NCBI RefSeq assembly: GCF_037176765.1
Contig: NC_090023.1
Location: forward strand, 127,915,866-127,979,865
Origin: Anolis sagrei
Lineage: Eukaryota; Chordata; Lepidosauria; Squamata; Anolidae
Direction: 5' to 3'
DNA length: 64,000 nt
Shown here: positions 33,612 through 46,377 of the stretch, one piece after another
Layout of the letters: every line of letters begins with the position of its first letter
Numbering within the stretch: position 1 is the first letter of the stretch
Position numbers and translations under genes: made by a program
Notes under the pieces: generated by a model
What the model was told of the DNA's origin: nothing
The model's input: the letters and a program-made list of their open reading frames with translations, nothing else
Databases searched by the model: none

Positions 33612-36600
33612 ATGAAACGAGGAGGAAGAAAAAGTAACAAAGCTAGCAATCAGTTATCAGATGAGGAGAATACAATTGATGACAAGAAAATGAAAATTCC
33701 AGATGAAGAATCAATCAGAGATATTCCGAGTGCTGACTGGGGGAACCTTATTCCAGAGATTGTTCTGCACATATTCCAGCATTTGCCCCTTCTTGATCGT
33801 GCTCATGCATCACAGGTTTGCCGTAGGTGGAATCAAGTGTTTCATATGCCAGAACTGTGGAGATGTTTTGAGTTTGAACTGAATCAGCCTGCTACATCTT
33901 ACTTAAAGGCTACTCATCCAGAGCTCATCAAGCAAATTATCAAAAGGCATTCCAATCATCTACAGTATGTCAGTTTCAAGGTAGCTCCTTTCAGTTTAAA
34001 AATAAATTAACTTAAATGCTTTGTAAATTGCTGGTCCTGTTCTGGCTTTGTATACATGTGGCAGTTCTGAGCAGATACTTCAGATATCAATAGATAAAGA
34101 AGAATTGAATCAGATGTTTTTATTTTATTTTGACTTTTGAATTGTTTTAGATGTGTTTAAGTGGTTTAAATTATTGTAAAGCTGTTATTTCCTCTTCCCT
34201 CTTGACTTAATAAAGTGCCTAGAAAGAAATAATTAATAAAATAAGTCCTTCTCTTTGGCAGAGAGGAATTGCTATTCATCAGGAAAATGAAGTTAAAAAT
34301 AATGCATTAATTAAAAACCCCGGACTTGGTAACACACTTGCTAAACCTGAGCCAGATTAATCTAATTTGAACAAATTAAAAAATACACCTCATGCTGATA
34401 TATTGCTACAACAAAGAGACATTGAAATATCAAAGTTTAAATCGTATAATCACAGAAAGAACATCTGAATTCAGGATTTAAGTTAATCCTTTTTTTGTTT
34501 GAGTTAATCAAACAGATTGGTATATATTTCTGTTGATTTCAAATAAAAAGTATCTTACTTAAAAGTGCTGTTATATTCCAAGGCAGTAAAAATCGCTTCA
34601 TATAATTAACATGCCAAATTAAATGAAATAGATGTTTTTATATTTCAAAGACTTAAGTGAACCATTCATCTTTTAGCTAATGCAGTACCCTTGTAGAATA
34701 AATAGCACAGACTTACATTGACTTGTGATCATCTTCTGACTCTGACTTTTTTTGTAACTTCTCTCCTTTCTTCTGTATCATACTCTTCTAGAGAATGAAT
34801 TGGGAACAAAGTTTGGAGAGCTGTGAAGGGGAAAGCTGTGAAAACACAGAATGAAAAACCATTCTGATCATACTATGAACTTTAGATTTCATGCATGTAC
34901 TGCAAATGGGACTGGGAGGCTCCTAACCCTCAGGAACCTATTCAAGATACTTAAAGTGTGAATGTGAACATGTTTCCATTTAACACTTGGTATTTTCTGA
35001 CAATATATTATTTATGACTAACTTCGTTTCATCCAGTTCATATACATACAATTTTGTTTCAGTGTTTACTAAACCTTTTACTATTTAACACTTTCTTATA
35101 CCCAAGTTAAACTAACAAAGAGTAAACTTGCGGGAATTATATCGTAGTTTATTTGTAACTACAAGAATGTGTCTTGTTGAGATGTTGTTTTTCATTCTGT
35201 CTGAATGAGAAAGGGTAAGGAAGCAGCATTCCTTCTGAATGAGAAGCTAGGGGGAATTAATAGGTTGCCTTAAGTGCCCTACCAAAGTTCAGAAGGATAT
35301 ACTTTGGTATGAGTTGGGATTCTCTAGATATTATGTATCCTTTATTGGACAGTTTGGATAATGGTGAAGTTAAAAAGATAGCAGAAGTGTAACACCATGC
35401 ATGTACATCTGCTGACTATTTTGTGGCTGTGGTTTCTAGCAATCCATATACACACTGAAGGTTAATACATTTCCATTCCTATTGTCATTCTCTTTGGATG
35501 GAGGAGGAAAGCAAGGGAATGTGAAGAATCTATGTGGATTTTAAGATTCGTTTTGTTTTTCATTGGATTCTCTCTAGATTCACTTTTGGAATTGCATTGT
35601 GAGGTTTGGCACAAAGCCTCTTGGTGAAAGCAAATCTGTGCCCACTAGGATATAATTTTGTCATACGGGAAGGGTGGGCAATTCTAAGGCAAAGGGATAC
35701 CTCATTCAATAGGAAGTGTTGGAAAAAGGCCTCTCCTGGATGTTAGAATAGTCCTGGCCCATACTGCCCTCTATGTTCTCTAGTGAAATTAAATGGCATT
35801 TTGAGAAGGGAAAGTTTTTAAGGATTTTTTAAAAGGATATTTGCAGACCACCCTGTAAGATTCCTTAGGGAGTCAGAACAGTTCCCTAACCTCTAATAGT
35901 TGCCTACCCTTGATGCAACATCTTACTGCTCTTGGGAAATGCAATAATTGTCAATTGCCAATAATAATTGGCAGTTCGAATGTTAGTCTGACTGTTGAGA
36001 AGCACTGATATATTGTGTGTAATGCTAAATAATTAACTTCTTCTATAATATACAATAAATCTTTACTTATGTATATTCTGTATCTTTGCCTGGCTATCCT
36101 TTGCCACCAAATACCTTTGTGGCTAAGGCAAAATTGGCAAAATTCTCTGTATGAGACAATAATTTTTTTAACTTTATTTTTAACCCACCCTATCTCCTCA
36201 AGGGGACCCAGGGTGGCTTCCAGTAGAAAACACAGTGGCAATCGTTAAATAACAGGAACCAAGAACAACATATAACAAATCAAAAACCAACTCAATAAAA
36301 ATTAATATAACAACATAAATAAACATAGCATTAAATATTTATCTGTTTCATACATTGCAGCCATCAGATAGTGATATTGTGTTGTCATATGTTATGGTCT
36401 GCTGTGGTACTATTAAAGGCTAAGATAGATGCAATCCTTTTAGTTGTGAGCCACTTTGAGTCTCCGTATGGAGAAAAAAAAGTGGCATATAAATAAACAT
36501 AATTGCAATAACAAACAGGAAATAGTAACCCCTAATAAATTCCAGCGGCAATGATGCATTCTTTGTCTGATATTTAATTAAAAGTATACACTGTGTTTAT

Positions 36601-39600
36601 ATACAATATTTTACAATGTTTATGGCACCAGTATTTTAATTGAAAAACATGAATAAGGGGAATATCATAATAACAAATTTAACTGTCTTCCTGTCCTTGT
36701 ACATAGTACTCTACAAAGAAAGAATCTGAGTTAAAAGAGCATATGATATAAATCTAAGCAGTAGACAAGGAGGAAAGGATATCAGATGGTTTTGATTATA
36801 TGTAATATTGTTTTTTTATTTTTTTTTTGGTTTTTCCACAAAACAAAGGTGGGTTTTGAATACTCGTTGAAAGGGAACAAAAGATGTAGCCTGTGACACA
36901 AGTCCAGATGTAAGGTATAGCAGGACAAAAAGTATGTGGTTGTTTTAGAGAGCAAGAAATCCTACATGGATTAAGAGTCGAACTGGGCAAGTGAAAGTCA
37001 CAGGAAAAGATATATTAAGGTGTAGGACTGGAAAAATAAAGAAGAATAAAGGATACGAGGGCTTTAAAAGTACTATCCAGCAGTAAAAAAAAAAAAAAGA
37101 CCATCTTAGGTATTTTAAAATGGGCATCATATTTAGGGAGCCGAAATGTATTCACAGAAGAATGCTGGATGGAAGTGAGACAGTGGAAGCTTAAAAAGGA
37201 AGTGATTATAGTAATTATTGTAAAAATGGCTAGAGCTGTAAGTAGAATGTATGCCAGGGAGATTTTTTAAAAAATATGGAGAAATGGCATGATTTGGCAG
37301 TTGCTAAATCCAACTAACAAAGCAGAAAAATAGAGGAAAAATTGAATGTTCAAATCTCCCAATATCCAAAGAGAAACTGTGCATAAATTGACAGTAGGAA
37401 AAGGAATTGGAATGTGGTTAAGTAATGGAAAGTCCTAATTGGACTTTTCCTTGATGAAAGATAAATTGCAAAATGTTGTTGTAACTCCCCTTTTTGTCTT
37501 CCTAAAAGTGACAAGCAATGAATGAGCTCCTTGTTGATATTCAAAATCATTTGACTGGAATGATGCTTGCATCCTTTGACACTTTATTTCTTTTAAAAGG
37601 TGGATAGCAGCAAGGAATCAGCTGAAGCAGCCTGTGATATCTTATCACAGCTTGTGAATTGTTCATTAAAAACACTAGGACTAATTTCAACAGCTCGACC
37701 AAGCTTCATGGATTTACCAAAGGTACTTGATCATACTGACATCTTTTGTTCTAAATGTTCACAGGATTCAACTAATAAATTATGAATGCCTGAATTACTG
37801 AATTCACAGTGTGAAAGCTAGTTGAATATTTCTATACAAATCTTCTATAAACCCCATACATGACCCTAACATTTGTGTGAATGTACATATGCACACCCCT
37901 TTATTTTGTATACTTTACTGTTGTACAAACACTTGGAATCAAATTATGTTTCATCTCAACATTGAAGAGTATTGAATAATTAGCTCCCAAACGTATTGTT
38001 TCTCTCTTAAGTTGTTTGAATGGTATATGAACTGTAGGTTGGCATGGCCATTCATCATGGTGCTAGTTGGGATGAATGGCCATGCCAACCTACATGAGTT
38101 TCTCTCATGTAAACTGATCCTGATCTTGCTGTCAGAAATGGGAATATCTGCATCAGATGATGTGACACTTGCCCATCTCTGGAGGAAAAAAAACAGGCCC
38201 ATACCTCACTTACAACTTAATAAAGCAAACTTTCATGGATCGGCATCATGCTTCTTGGAATCTGATTTTACCAGTCTGAGATGAGCTTGTTACCCTAAGA
38301 TTACTGTGCTCTTTAGGCGGGACTTTGAAACGTTACTTATGTATCCAGATTTTCTACTATTGTGTGGTGGGTATAGTTTCACTTGTTGGTTTTCCTGTTT
38401 TCTTGTTCTACAGTCACACTTCATTTCTGCGCTGACTGTGGTATTTGTAAACTCCAAATCCCTTTCTTCACTTAAGATAGATGATACACCAGTAGATGAC
38501 CCATCTCTAAAGGTACTAGTGGCTAATAACAGTGATACCCTGAAACTGTTAAAGATGAGCAGCTGCCCCCATGTTTCACCAGCAGGTAAGCTTGCTGACA
38601 GAACTGTCATTTGTGTTGTTCTCTTGACACAGCCACACTGATCAGATATCTGCAAATGTATTTTCTGGTCAACTTTAGATACTTCATAACTGTTGACTTT
38701 TCTTTAGCTGGTACAGTTATATGTAATCATACAATTTTGATACAACTGTCATAATATAAATATAAATTATGCAGGTTGCTAATTGTAGTGTGAACCTGGA
38801 ATGTGTTGTTTTCCAAGCCAAGATATGTGCATTCAAATTGGATTGCCGTGTCTTTGGGAATTGAACATCCGTTTAATCACATTAAATTCGTTCTTAATAA
38901 TTCCCATTAATTTTCAGCTATTTCAAACAATATGCAAAACTTACAGGTGGTTAATTTTTCCCACTACAATCAAGAGTAATTGGTATTACTTGTCTGTGTT
39001 GGACTCCTTTCATTCTGTTCAGGTTTAGGTTGCAGTATATATTTTGAAGGACCAGACTTCAGTTTCCACCCACCAGGCTTCTAGAAACAGTCGCATTAGT
39101 CTGTACAGAAAATACATGAGGCATGTGCATGATTTCCTGTTGCATAAACATTTTGGTGGAAATGCAGTTTGCTTGGCTTTGCCTTTATAAAATATAAGCA
39201 TGTGGCAATGCATATTATTCATTTGTATATATACCATGATTATTTTGAGTTGATTTATTTATATTCTAATTATATTTTTTACAAAATTAACCATGGTGAG
39301 CATATGTTATCCCTTATCCAAAAGGCTTGCTACCAGAACCTCTGTAAAATGGATAGGGCAGGAGTGTATTATATCAATGTTTTCACACCCCAGCTATTTT
39401 TATGCATCATCCAAGCCATTTATTTAAATAGTATAGTGACTGTCATTACATTAATCACTTCCACAACATATGGCCTATATTTTGGTAAACAATATATCTG
39501 AATAAAATGTTCCATTACAAATTGGTCTTCATTTTAGGCAGTGATAAAGTGCAGTCTTTTAAAAACCAATTTGAGAGCTGCTACCCCTAGCACTGTTACG

Positions 39601-40651
39601 TTTTCTTCTTGCCTCTGTTAATGAACTTTTTGGGAAATTGGGTAACATAGAGACCACATTAATTAAGAGATTAAGCATATGCCAGCAATCCAGGTCACTT
39701 TGTTATTTCTCATAGGGAAATGCTTCGACTCTGTTAAATTCATGTTTCAAAAGGATGACATATTTACTAGACTGTAACTCCCACATCACCCCAGTACCAT
39801 CATTGATGAATATTACACTCCAGCACAAGAAGGGAAATCTTGCTTGGAAAGTATCATTTTATCCCCTGATTTTCATTTCCAAAATGCTTAAGCTCATATC
39901 TTATATTTTGTAGATTAAGGAATGTCTTCCATTTACAGGACAGAATCTTCATTTCCATGGCAGGTTGGATATGAGCTCACATTCTGAAGTTTCATTTTCT
40001 TTCTTAGGTATCCTCTGTGTAGCAGATCAGTGCCATGGTTTGCGTGAGTTGGCACTAAACTATCATCTGCTAAGTGATGACCTCCTCCTTGCTTTGTCTT
40101 CTGAAAAACATGTGAGATTGGAACATTTGCGCATTGATGTAGTCAGTGAGAATCCGGGACAGACACACTTCCACAAAATTGAGAAGAGCAGCTGGGATGC
40201 CTTTATCAAACATTCTCCCAAAGTGAACTTAGTCATGTATTTTTTCTTATATGAAGAGGAATTTGATCCGTTCTTTCGTTACGAAACCCCTGTCACTCAC
40301 CTTTATTTTGGGAGATCAGTCAGCAAAGAAGTACTTGGCCGGGTTGGAATGACATGCCCTCGCCTAGTTGAACTGGTAGTGTGTGCCAATGGATTACGGC
40401 CCCTGGATGAAGAATTGATTTGCATTGCAGAGCATTGTAAAAATCTCTCTGCTGTTGGCCTTGGGGAATGTGAAGTCTCCTGCAGTGCCTTTGTTGAATT
40501 TGTGAAGATGTGCGGTGGCCGCTTATCTCAGCTGTCTATCATGGAAGAAGTCCTGATTCCTGACCAGAAGTACAGTTTGGAGCAGATTCATTGGGAAGTG
40601 TCAAAACACCTTGGTAGAGTTTGGTTTCCAGACATGATGCCTACATGGTAG
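33612..40651 (+). CDS. FBXL3: FBXL3, F-box and leucine-rich repeat protein 3
   Basis: FBXL3 is the substrate receptor of an SCF ubiquitin ligase that binds cryptochromes CRY1/CRY2 and sets circadian period in the nucleus. Coding exons: 33612-33980, 37600-37722, 38414-38585 and 40008-40651 (TAG), giving 435 residues against 428 in human as I recall. The F-box lies at roughly residues 40-85 ([20 protein letters not shown]...[10 protein letters not shown]), followed by irregular LRRs to the end, which closes on the conserved [10 protein letters not shown]. From about residue 50 on it is nearly identical to human; the first 40 residues are diverged and about seven longer. Phase is kept at all three joins (G|GT at the last). 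The start is chosen because exon 33611 has a single base before an ATG with A at -3. Confidence 0.97.
36160..36500. repeat. Two L2-like tails in opposite orientation
   Basis: CCACCCTATCTCCTCAAGGG at 36185 is a reversed tail and GAGCCACTTTGAGTCTCCGT at 36449 a forward tail ending in ATAAATAAA. Both are diverged. They lie in FBXL3 intron sequence 33981-37599, where the rest shows nothing I recognise. Confidence 0.5.
38033..38094. other. Perfect 24-bp inverted repeat (hairpin) in an FBXL3 intron
   Basis: Arms at 38033-38056 and 38071-38094 are exact reverse complements (core GGTTGGCATGGCCATTCATC) around a 14-base loop. A smaller inverted pair ACATGAG/CTCATGT follows at 38092-38110. The size resembles a microRNA precursor, but a small foldback transposon would look the same. 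Confidence 0.85.
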
Positions 40652-42830
40652 AGACTCAAGAAGGCAGGGCTTGTGGAACAGGATCTCCTGTTTTGGGCAT
40701 ACCAGACAGCAGCTTAATATATAAGCTATTTGTGTCCTAGAAAATCTATGTAGTAGTTAGTGCTGGTTTTTAGAATCAAAGTTCATCAGGGGAATCTGAG
40801 GATATTTTGAAGCACTTGTCTGTATAAAGCCTTTTGTAGTTTGCTCTTTTTTCACTGAGACAAATCCTAAATATATGTACAAAATGAAATACTATCACTT
40901 ATTCATGTAAGTTCCATAGTTTATAATTGGTTTACATCTGGCACTTCATTTACGTACCATGATAGATGTGACTGACTGAAATTCAGTTTTCAAAGTGTGG
41001 GTGAACACTTCTGTAATTTACTTCTGGAAACACTAATAGTGCATAAGTTATAGAATAATCGGCAGTTTAGACTGTAAATATTCTGTAGGCTGTTCGGTGT
41101 TTTGATAATAAAATAATGAAGAGCAATACAGCAATGTAGTTCAACATATTTGTATACAGGAAATGTGTTTCATCTGTGGCTTATTAAATTGCTCTAGATA
41201 ATGTACTCGTGTGTAAATTACTAACCTTCAACATTCTTTCATTTTTATGCATTTTTTGAAATGGACATCTGATAATCGTGAAATGTTAATATGTATATAT
41301 AAATCCATTTTAAGGTATTACTAAAACTCAGGTAGCTAAAGTATTCTAGTAAAAGTATGTTGTATTTTGGTGATTTTCTTGGACAAGTGTTTTTTCTAAC
41401 ACTTGTTTTGTAACATTGCTCTTATGAATGTTGCATATGTTTTGCAGTAAATGAAACCAAGCTTTTGTACCAAAAAAATTAAAAATATGAAGTGGTTTTT
41501 GGTGGAAAGAAAAAGGCAATGACTTCATGAATCCTTTGGCTACTTAGAGCAGAAGGTGGCAAGTAAAATTTTGGAAGCTGCTATTGTTATGCTTGAGCAC
41601 CTTATATTAGTCCTAAAAAATGAGAGATTGGGGCTATTTTTGTCATGTGCAAGGATAACACCCCTTTTCTTAGGAAGAGAACATTTAATTTCTGAAGAAG
41701 CCTCTGTACAGTAACATCTTGCAAAACTCTTTCACATGGACTGCAATCAGCAAGTTTTACCTGGACAGTACCTCATTTTTTGGTAAAATATAACAGTATA
41801 GAGGCTTAAAAATATCAATTGCACATAATATTTTACTGAATCAAGTGGGTCGTTTGGTAGCTGGTTCTGTACATACTTCTTTGGATAGATAATTAATGTA
41901 ACAATAGCATTCTCTGAGATCTCATAAATGGATCATGATGCAATTTGGAGATTTTAGCAGAAAAATGCATAACCACATGAATATTGGGGAGTAGGACTCT
42001 ATTCTAGCTAGAAAGTGCCCCTATTGTTAAACTTCTGTGCACCAAATGTACTGCCAAGAACAATCTATTCAAGTGCCAATCTAAACATCTGATTTTGAAA
42101 AAAACATATTTTGTTTGGGGGGGGGGGGGTTGAGTTGGTAAAACCTCGTGATTGAAATGCAAGCAGATTTGCTTTGAATTTGTTGTAGCACTGTAATGTT
42201 GTCTTGATTTACACATGTGCTCAGTGTGCATACACAGTTTTAAAGAGAAACATTACTAAGTCCTGTTGGTTCCATGACTTTATATATTTTTAAACAATAT
42301 TTATGTCATAGTTGATACAGCTCAAGTAATATGGTCTGCTCACCTTTTGGGTGCTCAAATTTTAGAAATACAATTGTAATGTGAGACGGCCTTTAACAGT
42401 GAGCTATCCCAGCCCTCTTCTACACTGCCATATGATCCAGGTTATCAAAGCAGATAATCCAAATTTTATATAGCAGTGTGGATGGGGCCCCAGTTCCTTA
42501 AATTGTTCTCCTTCTTTCCAAAAGTCTATCATCTCAGAGCTGAGGAAAGCCTTTCCCACAAGATCTGGTTGGTAGCATGTTTGAATGGGTGCTGAAGGTT
42601 GAGATTTACTTTTTTTAAAGTCTGAAATAAGACCCTCAAGGCCAACTGCAAGAGAAATACTAGAGGACTGGGAAGTTTAAGCATATGTGTACTACCCCGC
42701 TGCCAAATATTAAGATTTTGCCAGAAGCCATGTTTCATAGATTGTTAATCTGCTATAAATTACCTTGGCACTTCTTTGATTCTAAGGCATGGTATACATT
42801 TGAACAAATAAAATGCTGGAGTTTTTAGGG
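40652..42830 (+). other. FBXL3: FBXL3 3' UTR with alternative poly(A) signals
   Basis: Non-coding A+T-rich DNA follows the stop. AATAAA occurs at 41107-41112 and again at 42807-42812, so a short and a long 3' UTR are both possible. Apart from a partial Harbinger-like repeat at 42408-42490 and a run of G at about 42118-42129, it contains little recognisable repeat, as is common for a retained long 3' UTR. Confidence 0.5.
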
Positions 42831-44191
42831 TACATTTGAAATAAATTTATATTAGGAATATTGTGTTCTTGTTCTGAAACTCTTAGCAGCTGGAAAATCA
42901 TTATGTGACCAACAGTGGGTATCTGTGGAAAGGTAGTCAATAACTCTGGGGACTAGGATTTGATTCCCTGCTTGGCCATCCATGGAAACCCATTGTGTGA
43001 TCTTGCATGAATCAACACACTTTCATCTCCAGAAACCCCCATGATAGGTTCATCCATAAGTCAGAAACAACTGCGAAGACTTCCAACAACACCAACAGGG
43101 ATAGTGTTCTGTTTCTTCAAGAGCTCCTGCCCCCGTCATCCTCCTCTTTCCTTTTGAAAGATTAATACTTTCCTGTCTTTGATCAGAAAAAAAATGGTTC
43201 AGTCGTTTCAAAGAAAAGATCCACTCCAACATAATTCCATGCTGTGCTTCCCCCCAGAAGTCATTCATTTCTGTGTTTCCTTGATAAGTCCAGGGAATGT
43301 ATCTATTGATATGAGGGATTGCACTGTATATTCCCACAGCTAAGTGAGTAAACTATATTCTTCAAGTCATGTGGGGTAGCTGTGTTTATTTTGGTTTTAA
43401 AATGCATATTTAAGTAATATCTTTCTTAATATTCAATTGTAGTGATGGGAAGGTGGAGTGAACACAATATTGAAGTCACATGTTTAGAATGAGGTACTGG
43501 CTTAAATCAGCTGAATTCCTGCATGAATAATGTTTACACGATGTCCAGTGTGTCAAATAAACAGCTGTAATATTGTAGTAACACAATGAGAGTGCAGAGG
43601 AAATTAACCCCAGAAGTCAGCGCAGAGAATCCTGTAGAGGGAACTCTTCTCCAGAAAGCAATAGGGGGAGGTGGGAATTACTCTTAAATATGAATGCTTA
43701 TTTATAAGAAAAAAATAAAAATTAAAAGAAAAAACCTGGATAAATTACAAATATTTCATAAGACACACAAGAAATTTGTTTTTAAAAACAGACTTTTATT
43801 TTCAGGTTTATGGCACAAAAAATAACACTGTAGAGGCAAAAGTATTGATTCAAAGCTTGAAAAACAATTCAGCCAATAGCAAAAAAAAGTTGGCAGTCAA
43901 CAGGATTTTTTCCAAATCAAAAGTTGCAGAGGCCAAGTAATTTGGTGCTTGTGACTCATCTGGGTGCCTCCAGTAATTACCTCCCAGGTTTATGGCAGAT
44001 TGGCACAGATGCTACCATGGGGTTGGCTTGTGATTGGAGCAATCATATCGCAACAACACTTTTGGTTTTAAAGGCCAGTTCACATGATCAACAACCTGAG
44101 AACCAACCTAAGCTGACATAATCAACAATCTAAGGACTACACTTCTCTTGAGGACTGATGTCTCTACTGCAATATTCTTAGAAAATAGACC

Positions 44192-44209
44192 GGGGGGGGG
44201 GGGGGGGGG
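44192..44209 (+). repeat. Run of 18 G
   Basis: An uninterrupted G homopolymer follows GACC. A shorter run lies at 42118-42129 and others at about 14184-14193 and 61279-61291. Confidence 0.9.
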
Positions 44210-44323
44210 CATTGCAACTGGGAAGTTGGAAACATGAAGTTGATATGAGATGCTTCAACCTCCATTGTGAATCTAACTATATTTAACAGCTGTTGGTTTG
44301 GTTTGTTTCTCATTTACTTTCAG

Positions 44324-44413
44324 GTATGACAGATGATGCATACATTTTATACCAGCTGCATCAAGAGCACAGTATCTCTGTGAGGTTTACATCTACCGCA
44401 CTTCATATTCCAG
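44324..44413 (+). other. Orphan exon-like segment between FBXL3 and CLN5
   Basis: A 90-base segment is bounded by ACTTTCAG on the left and CCAG|GTATAG on the right and is open in one frame (GMTDDAYILYQLHQEHSISV and on to HIPG), phase 1 at both ends. I do not recognise the peptide. It is on the plus strand, antisense to the CLN5 3' flank, and downstream of FBXL3, whose last intron is also phase 1. It could be an unused relic, a chance event or an exon of an unannotated transcript. Confidence 0.3.
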
Positions 44414-45216
44414 GTATAGATTCCTAACACTGTCACACAACTTGTACATTGTAATAGTTGTGGTCCCCAAATTCAATCAATAAAGCATCTTTGAGTCCTC
44501 TTCACAGACAAAACTTGCTCGTTCGTTAATTTACATTGGGATGGTTGCTGTGGTAGTTTTGTCCCCAGAACCCTCTGAGTGCTACACAAACCCAGAAAAA
44601 CAACAACCAAAACCTGAAATTGGTCAGGATGTCTACTGCTAGCTTTGAAAAAAACGGGGGCAGGTCTGCAGGATTTCTCAAGAAGCAATTTACGCAATTT
44701 TTGGTCAGAAGGAAATCTGGAGTGGCCAAGGGCTGCAAAAGAACAGCGTCGTGAGCCACATTTTGTCCACTCTTTAGATACTTGTCACTGTTTATTGTTT
44801 GATGACCCACCATTTGAAAGTGACAGTTTATACAAATCTGAGTCCCCTTGTGGAGAGAAGGATGGGATAGAAATGTATGAAATAAATAAAATATGCCAGC
44901 TTTGATTAATGATGCTTCCATGGTCTAAACTTAAATATTTATATATCATCCATCAAGAAATGATGCCAGGGAGTTCATTAAACTATAAGAATATATAGAA
45001 AAATAGAAGTACAGATCTGTAAAAAAAAAATCTCACATTCTGATTCAGTGCAAGGAAAATAGCTTGGTTCAGATATCTTTAACTTGTCAGAGGACTTCTA
45101 ATACTGATAGAAATCCAGGTGTCTACCACCACTTGCTCCTTTCCACTTCACTCTGAAAGAATGCCCTGGCCTGTCCTCAGCAAATAGAGGTATTATTTTA
45201 GAACATGAAGGCTTAA

Positions 45217-46332
45217 TTACATGCCAAACTTTGTGGTATTTGAATTAGGCAATGGGATTTCTTCATAGGCTATTCTCATGTAAGGATACTTCATGGGCAA
45301 AAACCAATATTCGAGGTTGTAAAAGAGGTAAAACTGGTGATCCAGAACCACCTCATCAACTATTCTCAAGAGGTTTACGAAGAATTCTTTGACTGACCGA
45401 AAAGGTTTGAATGGAGAATAGAAGTTTCTAATTGCAACAGCTACTGTTTTGTTCCCACGTGGTCCAAATATAGTTGTTTCATTTCCCAAATAAGTGGGCT
45501 GTCCACTGAAGAGAGTGACGGTGGTATAGTTAGTTTGTATCTTCTTGAAAATAGCTCCAAGTTCAGCCAGTTTTTGATATGTCCGCAATACAAACTTGGA
45601 GCATTCGTACGACTCAAACCAAACTCTGGCATTCTTGTCTGGACTCTCTTTGACGGCCCACGTCTCATAGTAAATGCCAGTGTCATTGTCATATTTCACC
45701 CACTTCGCCATTTCATTAAACACAGCTCCTGTAAGAAGGCAGGAAAGAACGTCATTCTGTTCAGAATTTTACTGCATATTTTCTAAGTTAAAACATCTGC
45801 GGCCCAGAAAACAGGGATTTCAGAAGCTATGCAAATAATATTAATGGCTATGGCCTAGGTTACTGTTTTAGTCTGAACTATAATTCTGTTTCAATCTGGA
45901 CAAGAGTTAACTTTATTTATTAAAATGAATAGGTCCACTGATTTCAGTAGGTCTAGTCTAATTTGAAATTGATGTTAAATTAAGCCTCACACAATTATGA
46001 ATTTGGCACATCTACTGTGCTTCTAGAGATTCACTAGGACTTCAGCACATACTCTCTTTTTAAAAATAATGCACAACATAAATTCCTGTCAAAAATATTC
46101 TGATGAACCTTACTGAATAGTCACACTTTTAGACTGTTCCAAGAGGTAATAAAATTGACTACTAGTACAACAAGAATGTAAGTGTAGTTGCAAATAATAA
46201 CATTTGTCTATCCAAAAACTAGAATGGGGAGAGGAGGAATTGTGCATCTGTATATTTAAAAGTAGGAAAAGAGTTGAAAATGGTTTAAAATGATCCCCTC
46301 AAACTTAACATTTTGTAAGGAAAGAAGAAGAA

Positions 46333-46377
<45 letters not shown>

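Larger units (their letters stand above)
43795..45216 (-). other. CLN5: Putative CLN5 3' UTR
   Basis: On the minus strand AATAAA occurs at 44796-44791 and at 43800-43795, either of which could end the CLN5 transcript. The stretch also contains an L2-like tail in plus orientation at about 44840-44895, an 18-base run of G at 44192-44209 and the orphan exon-like segment at 44324-44413. The true 3' end is not decidable from sequence alone. Confidence 0.35.
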
